Shown here: positions 31,776 through 42,416 of the stretch, piece after piece | Layout of the letters: each line of letters starts with the position of its first letter | How positions within the stretch are numbered: position 1 is the stretch's first letter | Source of the DNA: Sorghum bicolor | Lineage: Eukaryota > Streptophyta > Magnoliopsida > Poales > Poaceae | Length of the DNA stretch: 64,000 nt | Direction: 5' to 3' | Assembly: GCF_000003195.3 (NCBI RefSeq) | Contig: NC_012879.2 | Coordinates: 40,678,338-40,742,337 of the forward strand | Notes under the pieces: model-generated | What the model saw: the letters and a program-made list of their open reading frames with translations, nothing else | Databases searched by the model: none | What the model was told of the DNA's origin: nothing | Program-made: the position numbers and the translations under genes

Positions 31776-32819
31776 ATGGCACGCACTAGGCTCACCGCTC
31801 GCAAGTCCACTGGTGGGCGGGCCCCTCGCCGTCCGTTGGCAGCTAGGAGCTCGCGGCATAAGAGCAAGTTCCTAGAGGAGTTTGGGATGCCCACTTTGCT
31901 TTGGAGGGTGCTCAGTTCGATGGGGTATCCCGAAGGAAGGGAGCCTCGCTACTATTGGGATAAGGAGCCGCTTGGTGACGAGACCCTGGTGGGGATCGAG
32001 GCAGTTGTCCCTACCAGTGGAGGAGACCCTGCTTGGGGCGGTTGGGTGTACGAGTCTCGAGGTGTCACGCCTTTCCACGGTGCCAGCAGGGCAGCTTTCG
32101 CAGTTTTGAGGGACCTCATGGAGAGGTTTCCACAGGAGCTGGCCCACGCCTTCGCTGGGGTGTTTCCCCGGGGTGACCCTTACACTTCGGTGTGGGATCA
32201 GTCCGAGGTGAATGCTCTAGAGAGGAGTGCGGATGAGGACCAGCACAGTGACAGTGCAGCTATGGGTGCCATGTACGCGTTGATGAAGACCTATGGAGGC
32301 CTGGAGCGTTGTTTGGGTCGCTTGTCCGGGTCTCTTCTCACCGTCCAGGATGAGAAGCGTCAGTTGCAGCGTGAGTTTGACTCTGAGGTTGAGAGGCTAC
32401 AGGCAGAGTTGGCTCGTGTGACCAGAGAGAGAGACCAGGCAGTCCAGAAGAACAGTGAGCTGAGTCAGGACCTGCTTGCAGTGCGGGAGCAGAAGGACAG
32501 GGTGACTACTGCTCACAGGAACTGCGAGTGCATGCTAGTCCATGTGCTTGGACAGAGGAATGAAGCCTGGCACGAGGAGGACACTTTGAGGGCCCGACAG
32601 CTGGAGCTAGAGCAGCAGCTAGCTAATGCCGAGGAGTACAATGAGAACTTGCATGAGGAGATCCACCAGCTGCATAAACAGCTCCACCCTCACCACCTGC
32701 CTGGAGCAGCGGAGCTAGACTCTGAGGACGAGATGGACGCGGATCCTGAGATAGGAGCAGCTGCTAGTGGTGACGAGGATGAGGATGGCTCTGGCATGGA
32801 CAGTGATCATAGCGACTAG
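31776..32819 (+). CDS. RT-D upstream ORF: histone H3-tail-like N terminus, coiled coil and acidic tail (347 aa)
   Basis: After the initiator Met the protein reads ARTRLTARKSTGG and continues in register with the histone H3 tail. By eye 17 of the first 26 residues are identical to H3; Lys4, 14, 18 and 23 are Arg, while Lys9 is kept in the ARKS context and an R-H-K-S follows near the Lys27 position. Residues 30-180 look globular (LEEFGMPTLLWRVLSSMGYP...; DPAWGGWVYESRGVTPF), without a domain I recognise. Residues about 188-302 form a long heptad-rich coiled coil. Residues 312-347 are strongly acidic (DSEDEMDADPE; GDEDEDGSGMDSDHSD), as in histone-binding proteins. The ATG is the first in the frame and directly follows a splice-acceptor sequence. 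It lies ahead of gag in a different transcript unit or splice form. Extra ORFs upstream of gag occur in related elements; the H3-like tail is, as far as I know, not described. Probable origin: captured 5' coding part of a host H3 gene. Confidence 0.85.
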   Translation: MARTRLTARKSTGGRAPRRPLAARSSRHKSKFLEEFGMPTLLWRVLSSMGYPEGREPRYYWDKEPLGDETLVGIEAVVPTSGGDPAWGGWVYESRGVTPFHGASRAAFAVLRDLMERFPQELAHAFAGVFPRGDPYTSVWDQSEVNALERSADEDQHSDSAAMGAMYALMKTYGGLERCLGRLSGSLLTVQDEKRQLQREFDSEVERLQAELARVTRERDQAVQKNSELSQDLLAVREQKDRVTTAHRNCECMLVHVLGQRNEAWHEEDTLRARQLELEQQLANAEEYNENLHEEIHQLHKQLHPHHLPGAAELDSEDEMDADPEIGAAASGDEDEDGSGMDSDHSD

Positions 32820-33141
32820 ATGCTAGGGCTCTAGAGCTAGTCCTTCTCCTTTTGTGTTGTATGTTGCATGGCATGTCGTGTACTTTGGATCTGAGCTATG
32901 TAAGACCTTACGAGTTATGTTGAAAGTCCAGTATATGTATGCTGGCAAGTTGGATGTACGCGAACCTTGTTGCGTGAATGTTAAGTAATCTGTTAGTGAT
33001 GTTGTGCGTGGATGATGAGTTGTTGTGCCTTTGTTTATTGTGTGAATTTATTCCCTCAGTAAATTCAGTATGGCACGATTTTACACATTTTCTACCGGTT
33101 TATGGCAACTCCTAACGATTGCTTATCATTGGCGTATGCAG
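32820..33141 (+). other. RT-D spacer between upstream ORF and gag
   Basis: No ORF. Its end has a branch-point-like CCTAACGATT about 30 nt before GGCGTATGCAG, which abuts the gag ATG at 33142, so this looks like the 3' end of an intron. Confidence 0.6.
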
Positions 33142-34077
33142 ATGGTGCAAACATGTGGCGGGGGTAACAGCAATCCGGGTCTTGGAGCAGGTACATCCGG
33201 AGGTGGGGCTCAACGGAATGAGGACCGAGCACCAACACCACCACCACCACCACCTCCCCCGTACACTGCGGATGTGTTTTTCACGCAGTTTCTGGGGAGC
33301 CCACGCAACATGGAACAGATGCAGCGCAACATGGAAGAAGCTTTGCGCAACATAGCTGACAACACCCGTCGTGGAGATAATCAGGGTGGCCGGGAGGTCA
33401 ACCAGTACAGTTCGTTCAAGGACTTCATGGATACCAAGCCACCAATCTTTAAGGAGGCCTTGGAACCGCTCGAAGCAGATGAGTGGATCAACACCATGGA
33501 GCAGAAGTTTCGTCTTCTCCGAATGACAGAAGAACTCAAGGCTGAGTATGCGGCACATCAGTTGCAAGGACCTGCTGGGATTTGGTGGTCCCATCACCGT
33601 ACCACCTACCCAGAGGGGACACCAATCACCTGGAACCGCTTCACCACCGCTTTCCGGGGAAATTACATTCCTCCTGGTGTGGTTGAAATGAAGGTTGGGG
33701 AGTTCATGAGGCTGTCCCAAGGGACGAAGTCTGTGATGGAATATCTACACGCTTTCAACAATCTCGCTCGCTATGCCCCTGAGTTTGTGAACACGGAGGC
33801 TAAGAAGATTGCTAGTTTCCAGAGAGGCTTGAATCCAAAGATGCTGAAGACCATGGGTACAGGGGCCAGGGCTACTTTCAATGCCTATATCAGTGACTGT
33901 CTGACCCAAGAGAACAATAACAACAACTACAGTGCATCCAAGTCACGTAAAAGGGCTTTTGAAGCAGGATCAGCCCAGTCCAGGGCACCAGTGGCAGGGC
34001 GACAGCAGTATCGTCCTCCTGCCCCGGGTGCTAGGTTCCGACCACCGCAGAGAAGGAACACCGGGCATCCAACCTAG
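33142..34077 (+). CDS. gag: RT-D Gag (to an in-frame TAG)
   Basis: Capsid protein. I start at ATG 33142, directly after an acceptor-like GCAG; the frame is open 24 codons further up, but that part reads as intron. The first 40 residues are Gly-rich followed by a polyproline run; the capsid core is about residues 90-245 (PPIFKEALEPLEADEWINTM... WWSHHRTTYP... VMEYLHAFNNLARYAPEF). A basic linker follows. The frame meets TAG at 34075-34077, followed by CAG AAG; the same frame continues into the zinc knuckle and pol. CAG to TAG change is the simplest reading; the context is not the tobamovirus-type read-through signal. Confidence 0.85.
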   Translation: MVQTCGGGNSNPGLGAGTSGGGAQRNEDRAPTPPPPPPPPYTADVFFTQFLGSPRNMEQMQRNMEEALRNIADNTRRGDNQGGREVNQYSSFKDFMDTKPPIFKEALEPLEADEWINTMEQKFRLLRMTEELKAEYAAHQLQGPAGIWWSHHRTTYPEGTPITWNRFTTAFRGNYIPPGVVEMKVGEFMRLSQGTKSVMEYLHAFNNLARYAPEFVNTEAKKIASFQRGLNPKMLKTMGTGARATFNAYISDCLTQENNNNNYSASKSRKRAFEAGSAQSRAPVAGRQQYRPPAPGARFRPPQRRNTGHPT

Positions 34078-37000
34078 CAGAAGTCGTACAAGGTGGCGAT
34101 AGCGCCTGCCAAGCCAAAGGCAATTCAAGCCGCAGCACCTGCCGCCAACAATGCGCCCAAGGGTCCGTGCTATAACTGCCACAAGATGGGGCACTTTGCT
34201 AAGGAATGTCCCTACCCCAAAAGGCAGCAGCCAACCTATCCAGCTCGGGTGCATCATACCTCGATTGAGGAAATCCCGGAAGGAGAACCGGTAACAGCTG
34301 GTATGTTTTCTGTCAACCAACATCTTGCAGTTGTTTTGTTTGATTCTGGATCATCGCATTCATTCATGAGCCAAGCATTTGCACAAAAGCATAATCAACC
34401 AGTTACAGATCTGGGCTATGGCTACCGCATCAGCTCAGCAGGGGCAGATGTGTTGACCAATAGAGTGGTCCGAGGGGCAACCCTGGAGATAAGTGGCCGA
34501 GTTTTTCGGGTAAATCTAGTGGTCATGCCTGGGTTAGTTTTGGATGTTATCATGGGCATGAACTGGATGAGAGAATGGGATGCTATCATAGATACTGGAA
34601 AGAGGATGTTATCTCTCAGAGAACCACAGGGCAGTAACTCTTTTCAAGTACCTCTGCCCCGTCGTCTTGACTTTGCTAGCATCTCCTGTGCTACGCACGT
34701 GGTCCCTTTACCACAGATTCCAGTAGTCTGTGAGTTCCCTGATGTGTTTCCCGAGGAGTTACCAGGACTTCCCCCAGATAGGGAGGTAGAGTTTGCAATC
34801 GAGTTGATACCAGGTACAACACCAATATCTAGAAGGCCGTACCGGATGCCACCAAACGAACTCGCAGAGCTGAAGAAGCAACTGAAGGAGTTACTAGAAA
34901 AAGGGTTCATCCGGCCAAGCTCGTCGGAATGGGGTTGTCCAGCGTTGTTTGTGAAAAAGAAGGATCAGTCGTTGCGCATGTGCGTGGACTATCGTCCACT
35001 CAATGCAGTGACAATCAAAAATAAGTATCCCTTGCCAAGGATTGATATCCTGTTTGATCAGTTATCCAAGGCAAGAGTGTATTCTAAGATAGATTTGAGA
35101 TCTGGGTATCACCAAATCAAGATTCGTCCGCAAGATATCCCGAAGACTGCTTTTTCCACCAGGTATGGGTTGTACGAGTATCTTGTCATGTCCTTTGGGT
35201 TGACAAATGCTCCTGCATACTTTATGTATCTGATGAATTCAGTCTTTATGCCGGAATTGGATAAGTTTGTTGTAGTGTTTATCGATGATATCCTGGTGTA
35301 TTCAGAAAATGAGCAAGATCACGTCGAGCATCTGAGAATCGTGCTGACACGGTTACGAGAGCATCAGCTATATGCCAAGTTCAGCAAGTGTGAGTTCTGG
35401 TTAAAGAAAGTTCCTTTCCTAGGGCACATTCTGTCTGAAGAAGGAATTGCTGTGGATCCATCAAAAGTGCAGGAAGTCATGGACTGGAAGGCACCAACTT
35501 CGGTCTCGGAAGTTAGAAGTTTTCTTGGTCTGGCCGGGTATTATCGTCGTTTTATACCTAACTTCTCCAAGATTGCTAAGCCAATGACAAGTTTGCTACA
35601 AAAGGACCATAAGTTTGTCTGGACGGAAGGGTGTGAGTTAGCCTTCCGCACCTTGCGAAAGTTGCTAACCACTGCTCCCGTTCTGGCACAACCTAATATA
35701 GAGAAGCCTTTTGATGTGTTTTGTGACGCATCGAAGAGTGGCCTGGGGTGTGTGTTGATGCAAGATGGCAGGGTGATAGCTTATGCTTCCCGACAGTTGA
35801 GAAAGCATGAAGTCAACTATCCAACGCACGACCTTGAGTTAGCAGCAGTGGTACATGCTTTGAAGATCTGGAGACATTATCTGCTAGGAAATAAGTGTCA
35901 CATTTACACCGATCACAAGAGTTTGAAGTACATCTTCACTCAGTCCGAGCTGAATATGAGGCAACGACGATGGTTAGAGCTAATCAAGGATTATGATTTG
36001 GAAGTTCACTATCATCCAGGCAAAGCTAATGTGGTCGCAGATGCCTTGAGTCGCAAACCGCACTATCAAATGGTTCAACCGTTGTTTGAAGATGGGTTCA
36101 ATCTTATGCATCCTGAGGTCTTATGTCATATACAACTCAGTTGTTCACTCGAGAGTCAAGTCATTGAAGGTCAGAAAACAGACAAGGGTATTTTCCACAT
36201 CAAAGAGAAGATCAAAGATGACCCAAAGACTCAGTTTCGGGTTGATGAGAAGGGGGTACTGTGGTTTCAACAGCGGTTAGTGGTCCCGAAAGATCGGGAG
36301 TTGAAGAATCGCATCATGGATGAAGCCCATCTCTCTAAGCTTTCTATTCATCCTGGCAGCAGCAAAATGTATCAAGATCTAAGGCCCCACTTTTGGTGGA
36401 CCAAGATGAAGAAAGAAATAGCCGCTTATGTGGCCCGTTGTGACACGTGTTGCAGAGTTAAGGCCATCCACATGAAACCTGCAGGTCTGTTACAACCGTT
36501 ATCAGTTCTGGAGTGGAAATGGGAAGAGGTCCGTATGGACTTTATCACCGGCTTACCGACAACCAGGAAGGGGAATGACTCGATTTGGGTAATCATAGAT
36601 CGATTAACCAAGTCGGCTCATTTCATTCCAGTCAAGAACACATACAGACCTCCCGAGTATGCTGATATATATATGGCTGAGATCGTCAAGTTGCATGGTA
36701 TCCCCAAAACCATCATATCGGATAGAGGACCGCAGTTCACTGCTCACTTTTGGGAGCGCATGCATAAGAGTTTGGGGACCAGTTTGATAAGAAGCACGGC
36801 GTATCATCCCCAGACTTCAGGCCAAACAGAGAGGCTAAACCAAGTGTTAGAAGATATGCTGAGGGCCTATGTGCTATCGTCCAAGGGATCGTGGGAATCA
36901 TGGTTACCTTTGGCTGAGTTCTCATACAATAATAGTTATCAAGAGAGCATCAAGATGGCCCCGTTCGAAGCTTTGTATGGGCGGAGATGTCGAACTCCAT

Positions 37001-37632
37001 TAAACTGGGTGGAACCTGGTGAAAGGAGATACTATGGTATCGACTTTATGAATGATGCCGAGAAAAAGGTGCAGATTATACAGCAACATATGCAAGCAGC
37101 GCAATCACGACAGAAGAGTTATGCTGACAAGAGGAGAAGGCCGCTTGAGTTCAAAGTAGGCGACTATGTGTATCTCAAGGTTACGCCAATGAAGAAAATT
37201 CAACGTTTCCAAGTTCGAAGCAAGCTTGCACCCAGATATGTGGGACCATACCAAGTGCTAGAAAGGAAAGGCCCAGTGGCCTACAAGATTCAGTTACCTG
37301 AAGAGATGAGCTCGATCTTTCCAGTCTTCCATGTGTCGCAACTACGGAAATGTTTGAAGGTGCTGGAGCAAAGAATTGATCCTCGAGGAATCAAGATAAA
37401 AGCAGACCTGCAGTACAAAGAGCAGCCAGTGGGGATTGTGGATACCAAGGAGCGAGTAACCCGAAACAGAGTTGTTCGAACATACAAGGTGGTGTGGAGT
37501 CATCATGACGATAGGGATGCCACTTGGGAAACAGAGGATTACCTAAAAACAGTTTATCCAAAATTTCACAAGAAATGGTTGGTAACCCCAAAATCTCGGG
37601 ACGAGATTTCCCTAAGGGGGGAAGGGCTGTAA
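34078..37632 (+). CDS. pol: RT-D Pol: zinc knuckle, protease, RT, RNase H, integrase, chromodomain
   Basis: Same frame as gag beyond one TAG. Residues below are counted from 34093. Zinc knuckle [14 protein letters not shown] at 26; protease [11 protein letters not shown] at 82; RT motifs [20 protein letters not shown] near 297 and FIDD near 396; RNase [15 protein letters not shown] near 543; integrase zinc region about 745-786; integrase acidic residues in MDFITGLP (815), ISDRGPQF (875) and the Glu of GQTERLNQ (910). The C terminus, about 1125-1155 ([24 protein letters not shown]), is a chromodomain of the type that lacks the first aromatic cage residue, by family a guide to H3K9-methylated chromatin. 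The last codons are written by the polypurine tract and the stop TAA by the first bases of the 3' LTR. Confidence 0.93.
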   Translation, partial: QKSYKVAIAPAKPKAIQAAAPAANNAPKGPCYNCHKMGHFAKECPYPKRQQPTYPARVHHTSIEEIPEGEPVTAGMFSVNQHLAVVLFDSGSSHSFMSQAFAQKHNQPVTDLGYGYRISSAGADVLTNRVVRGATLEISGRVFRVNLVVMPGLVLDVIMGMNWMREWDAIIDTGKRMLSLREPQGSNSFQVPLPRRLDFASISCATHVVPLPQIPVVCEFPDVFPEELPGLPPDREVEFAIELIPGTTPISRRPYRMPPNELAELKKQLKELLEKGFIRPSSSEWGCPALFVKKKDQSLRMCVDYRPLNAVTIKNKYPLPRIDILFDQLSKARVYSKIDLRSGYHQIKIRPQDIPKTAFSTRYGLYEYLVMSFGLTNAPAYFMYLMNSVFMPELDKFVVVFIDDILVYSENEQDHVEHLRIVLTRLREHQLYAKFSKCEFWLKKVPFLGHILSEEGIAVDPSKVQEVMDWKAPTSVSEVRSFLGLAGYYRRFIPNFSKIAKPMTSLLQKDHKFVWTEGCELAFRTLRKLLTTAPVLAQPNIEKPFDVFCDASKSGLGCVLMQDGRVIAYASRQLRKHEVNYPTHDLELAAVVHALKIWRHYLLGNKCHIYTDHKSLKYIFTQSELNMRQRRWLELIKDYDLEVHYHPGKANVVADALSRKPHYQMVQPLFEDGFNLMHPEVLCHIQLSCSLESQVIEGQKTDKGIFHIKEKIKDDPKTQFRVDEKGVLWFQQRLVVPKDRELKNRIMDEAHLSKLSIHPGSSKMYQDLRPHFWWTKMKKEIAAYVARCDTCCRVKAIHMKPAGLLQPLSVLEWKWEEVRMDFITGLPTTRKGNDSIWVIIDRLTKSAHFIPVKNTYRPPEYADIYMAEIVKLHGIPKTIISDRGPQFTAHFWERMHKSLGTSLIRSTAYHPQTSGQTERLNQVLEDMLRAYVLSSKGSWESWLPLAEFSYNNSYQESIKMAPFEALYGRRCRTPLNWVEPGERRYYGIDFMNDAEKKVQIIQQHMQAAQSRQKSYADKRRRPLEFKVGDYVYLKVTPMKKIQRFQVRSKLAPRYVGPYQVLERKGPVAYKIQLPEEMSSIFPVFHVSQLRKCLKVLEQRIDPRGIKIKADLQYKEQPVGIVDTKERVTRNRVVRTYKVVWSHHDDRDATWETEDYLKTVYPKFHKKWLVTPKSRDEISLRGEGL
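37611..37627 (+). other. RT-D polypurine tract
   Basis: CTAAGGGGGGAAGGGC directly before the LTR start at 37628; it is also read as the codons for LRGEG at the end of pol. Confidence 0.85.
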
Positions 37633-40600
37633 CACCCTAGGTGTTAAGCATGCACTTAGTCTCATCAAAGTCATGCATAAGCACTCTCATCAGTCATAAG
37701 CATCATGAGCATGTCATTCTTCTAAGAATATGGTTTTATGTGCATCATTTCATGTGCTTTAATTATGTTAAAAATGTGATGCTTGTTTCTAAAATTGTGA
37801 AATATTCAAATTAGGTTGCTTTATGTGTAAGAAGAATTTAGAACATTTTTGTGCAATTTTTGGAGCTATGGAATTTGAGAAATGGAATTTATACAAAAAT
37901 ATCCAAAAAGAATTTATTTAAAACCTAGAACTGAGTTTTAACTTGTAATTCAAATTCTGTTTGGAATTTGGTCTTGCTTGTTAAAGAAAAGTTGTAGAGT
38001 TTTTGCTTTGGAACAACTTTGTTTTTGGGAGCAAGAGGTGAAAATGATTTTAAATTGGTCCAAATGAATTTAGAAAGAATTTGAGAAAAGAATTTCAAAA
38101 AAAAAAAGAGAAAGGGGGTAGGCGCTGCTGGGCCGACCCGCCTCCCTTCTAGCCCAGCTGGGCAGCGCGGCCCGCTCCCCCTCCTCTCTCTCCCACGCGC
38201 GCGGCGCCCGCCTTGCTCCACCCGGCGCCGGCCACGTGGCGGCCGTACGCCGGCGTTGGGCGCGCCGCGGCCGGCCTCCAACCCCCCTGGTCGGGACGCC
38301 GGCGCAGGCTCCCAGGCCACTCCCTCCATTCTGTCTCCCCCGCGCCCTCCTTCTCCTTCCTCCTCCGCTCGCACCGCGCAGCAGCAGCCGCTCCTCCGCG
38401 CGCCATTGCCGGAGAGAGCTCCGCCGCTCGTCGCCGGCCACACCAGAGCCTCAAGCTCGACGCCGAGAGCACCAGGGCACTCGCCGTCGCTAGGGTAAGC
38501 TCGTGCGAACGTTCTACCGAGGTGAGAGTCCGTCGAGCGCCGTGAATCGCTCGCCGGAGTTACCCCGAGCTCGCCGGAGTACTCCGCCGCGACGGATCTA
38601 GCGTTTCCCTACCTCTTTTCGCTCGTTCTCTGTTGCGCTAGGTCGGTAGGAAGGTGAGGAAGCTCGGAGAGGCGTTTGCGCACGCTCTACCGCGCCGGAG
38701 CAGCCTGGCCACGGCGAGCAGCGCCGCCGTGCCGCCATGCATGCTCGCCGGAGGTGTTCCGGCCGTCCTCTGGTCGATCCAAGGGTACCGCTGGGTGCGT
38801 CTTGCTGCGGGGAGCACGTTGGTGCTCACCCCGTGGCCGGAGACCTCACCGCCGGCGAGATCCGCTCGTCGGAGGTGAGCTCCCTCTCGGTCTCGCTGAC
38901 TGGTGGGGTCGGGGACCCACTGTCAGTCGCAGGGGTACCCCGGTGGGTGTAGATCTGGGTGTGCGTAGCCTTTTTCGTCGGTTTTCTTGAAAAAGTGTTT
39001 TCCAGAAATTGATTTAAAGTTTGTAAAATCTATATCTTGAGTTCTACAGCTCCAAATTGAATGAAATAATTTTTGGTGTGCTCTATATTTCCAGATCTAC
39101 AGTTTGATGTAATTGCATGTCATGTTGGAGTAACTTTTCTGTGCGAATATATTTTATCCATGATTTTGTTAAACTTGGAAAATGCATAGTAAATAAAATA
39201 TGGCTCAGAAAAATGTGAAACTTGATTTGTTGGCTTTGCATGTGTGTTTCCTCACTGGGAAAAAGTGGGTACATATTATTTAGTGTATAAATGAATTTAT
39301 GGTAATTTAAATGCTTGCATGGCAGTGATTTATGATTTTTAATAATTAATTGGGTCAGGCAATAAATCTGGAAAATTTTGTGGGTGTTTCTTATGATATA
39401 ATGCAAATTGTAAAAATATGAAATCTGTTGTTTAACACTTGTATCCCAGTAGAGTGATTTTACTTGCCTTATTAATTAATCTTGTAATTTTTGTGGCTCA
39501 AAATAAGTATCCAAAAATCATGAAAAATTTACAGTAGACTTTATGCTTAGCTGGTAGTCTCCTGTAATTTTTGTGGAATTTATTGATGAACAGAATTGCA
39601 TTTGATTTTTAATGGGCTTAGAAATGAATAAAGAAAACTATGAAGGGTGTATATATATAGGTTGAATGGAATAAGTTGGGTTTGGTGTATCTTTGAAGCA
39701 TCATGGGGGTTGCTGGTTGCATTTGAAAAATATCTGTAAAAGAGAATGCAACAGATGCTTAATTTAGTTATTGTTCCCGGATGATGTTGACTACCTTGTG
39801 ATAAGCATGACCAAGTGCATCACCTATGCATCATAACATGACTCCTTTGACACTCTCTCTTACAAGCATCCACTCGGGCATCTCACACTCCACTCATGAG
39901 CATATATGCATCATACAGGCTCGCAGGAGAACGAAGTGGGACCCGAGGAACCCGAGGAGATACAGGAGCAGGAACCTCCGGAAGCACAGGAACCCGGAGA
40001 GGAATTGCAAGAGTGTCCAGATCACCGACCCAGCACGTTTGAGAAAGGCAAGCCCCGGAGCATTCTAAGTCTCCCTATTCTCGCTAACTTATATAAAGTG
40101 CTATACTTGTTCTACTGTATTGCATATTAAGTGATAGGAGTTGCCTGATACCGTTGCTGCATGAGTACTCCTTGTTATTCCTACTCATTCAACTACCTTG
40201 TCCTATGTAGATAGGCACGGAGTCTATGCTTAGCTTGCTTAGTTCGGTAGAAGTCGGGTGATTCCCTGTCACCTGCGAGACATAGGTGGATACCTGCTTG
40301 TTTAAGCATTGGTTGCTCGGGGAAAAGAATAACCAAGGGTGGAATGAATTTGGAGACCGGGCAGGGTCTTATGGTGGGTTGACCATGGTGCCCCTGCCTG
40401 TGCCGATTAAGGACCGATCGTTGACGGCCCTCTTGTCATGTTGAACGCATGCCCCACACTTAGCTGGAAGGATAAGTCGTTCCGACCGCGAAGCCTGAAC
40501 ACTATCCGGGCCAGGAATCGAGCCGCCATGCGCTGTATTGGTGATGGTTGAGGAGAACGACGAGGGCGCGGCGCGCAACCTTGGTATACCTTGGATACCT

Positions 40601-41552
40601 CGGTCGCCGGAACGGTTCTCGGGTACTGGCGGTGCCTGCCGAACCCGCGAATTGGTCCTGGATAGTGTAATACGGTGATCTGTAGCTCACTTGATCAGTG
40701 AGTGTGGTTTGTGTGGGGAATACCTCACCAGCTGGTTAGAAATCGATTCGAATCGCCATCGCTCCTGGATAGTGAGCACTTGACATGAGCTTCGTCCTCG
40801 TAGTAAGGACTATGGAACACTGGGGTTATAATGATGAATGGTTTAAGAAATGCTATGATGAGGTACTATCATAGTCTCATACTTGCTTGTAATAGCACAG
40901 GAGCAAACCTAGATAATAGGTAATGATACTTTCAACTTGAGCAGATTAAAAGAAGAAAAGATTTATGTAGGTTAGGGTAATAAAACCTTGCGGTCTTTGC
41001 AAAATGGTTGTCAGCTACCCCACTAAATAGCCTTCATGATCCTTGATGAGTCTTTATTTTAAGTTTATGGCGGGTAAGTCTAGCTGAGTACCTTCTCGTA
41101 CTCAGGGTTCTATTCCCATGTTGTTTTGCAGATGGTCAAATGTACTATGGTTATTGCATCCTCTGTCTGTACCCAGCTATGGGTGATGACTAGACCAAGG
41201 GCGATGGTCACTCCGTCTCTTCCTTTGCTTTTGTGGGAATGACCAAACTATGGCACTGTATCAGACTTATTGTGTGTGTTGTAATTTCGAACTATGAAGC
41301 TTCCGCTGCTTGAAGAACTTGGTTTGTAATAACTTAAGTACTCCGATGTGTTTCATGAATGTTGTAATCTGAATGTAATTGTGGATGGCGGCCGCTAAAC
41401 TTATTACGATCTTGGCTGTATGCGATGTGTGGTTTGAAATCCTTCGAGGTTTCACGGACTACCGGGATTATATGGGCTTAAGCGTGATGGTTCGACTATG
41501 CAAATGGTCACTATTAGGCTTAATCTCTTATAATTTGGTCGGTTCTGTTACA
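37628..41552 (+). repeat. RT-D 3' LTR (3925 bp)
   Basis: Near-identical copy of 27024-30950 with scattered substitutions, the same GC-rich island (about 38115-38950) and the same short ORF (39906-40130). It ends GGTTCTGTTACA, followed by the AGCCC duplication. Confidence 0.93.
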
Positions 41553-41557
41553 AGCCC

Positions 41558-41614
41558 TTTGTGTTTGCAGATTAGCTTTTGCATCAACACATCTTTTGGC
41601 ACGCCCAGTGCGAC
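41558..41614 (+). repeat. RT-C LTR end and primer-binding site
   Basis: Continues the RT-C LTR after RT-D and ends TGCATCAACA at 41589; TGGCACGCCCAGTGCGAC follows at 41597-41614, the counterpart of RT-A 242-259. Confidence 0.85.
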
Positions 41615-41637
41615 TTAAATTCAAGATCAAGATCAAC

Positions 41638-42411
41638 ATGTAGAACACTGATTTCGACTTGGAGAACGTCATCCCCATGACGGAAGCCAATCTCAGAGAT
41701 GAGCAGAAGCAAGCTATGGCGAAAGCTATGGAGGACTACAAGCAGCTATGCTCGAAATCCTTTGGCATCAACAGGAGTGGCGTGCTGATGCAAATGGAAG
41801 CATTGCCAATGCCTCGGCAAATCACTTTTGAAGCCAATCCTGGTAAACTTCAAGAGATGGTTGATAGTGCTATTAATCGTGCTCTAATCAATCAATCTAG
41901 TGTGCTATCCAATACAATTTTCAATGTTGTGGCTAGAACTTTCAAAGAAGGAGAAGTCCCGCTATCTTATGTGGGTCCTGCCTACCATTAGCCAGGGTCA
42001 TCATTGGTTACGGCTCCATCGGCTACTACAGCCGTTGCGGGTACCGAAGCTACTTCTCCTCCAAGCAATGTCAGGATCTGTTCCTCCCAACTGGTGGGGA
42101 TATGGTATGCCCCCGGAGTTTATGGCAAAAAACTCTGGGACATCTCAAGCGGCTGACGTGACAGGCAAGGCTCCTATGGCATCGGCACCTCCAGGCCCGC
42201 CGATGACTCAGAATCCCAGTATTCTACAACTACTACTACAAGACCTTTTACTGGGAATTCTCAAGTGCCAATGTTCCAGATGCCTTAACGGATCGGCAGA
42301 TCTAATGTCGATGCAGCAGAGGTTTATGACACAGCCAGGGTATGTCAATTCAATGATGATTCCCAACTATCAGTCATCGGCAGGACCTACACTGATGAAC
42401 GTTAATAATGG
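41638..42411 (+). pseudogene. gag: RT-C gag, 5' fragment
   Basis: Aligned with RT-A gag from residue 1 (NVIPMTEANLRDEQKQAM...). The start ATG at 41638 is followed at once by TAG (41641-41643). A second TAG at 41989-41991 stands where RT-A has CAA. After that the sequence is shortened relative to RT-A and frames shift. It is cut at 42411 by RT-E; gag resumes at 59771. Confidence 0.9.
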
Positions 42412-42416
42412 ATGGA

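Larger units (their letters stand above)
27024..41552 (+). mobile_element. RT-D: Tekay/Del-like chromovirus with an extra ORF carrying a histone H3-like N terminus
   Basis: Two LTRs of about 3.93 kb with only scattered mismatches, 5-bp duplication AGCCC (27019-27023 and 41553-41557), an initiator-Met-like primer site, a separate upstream ORF, gag, pol with C-terminal chromodomain, and a polypurine tract. The domain set and order fit the chromodomain-bearing Tekay/Del lineage. One in-frame TAG lies between gag and the zinc knuckle; otherwise the coding parts are open, so the insertion is fairly recent. The LTRs make up over half of its length. Confidence 0.93.

Noticed and set aside
34075..34083. 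Stop-codon read-through at the RT-D Gag/Pol border
   Set aside because: The bases after TAG do not fit the CARYYA context, and CAG to TAG changes are common in this window; left as an open point only.
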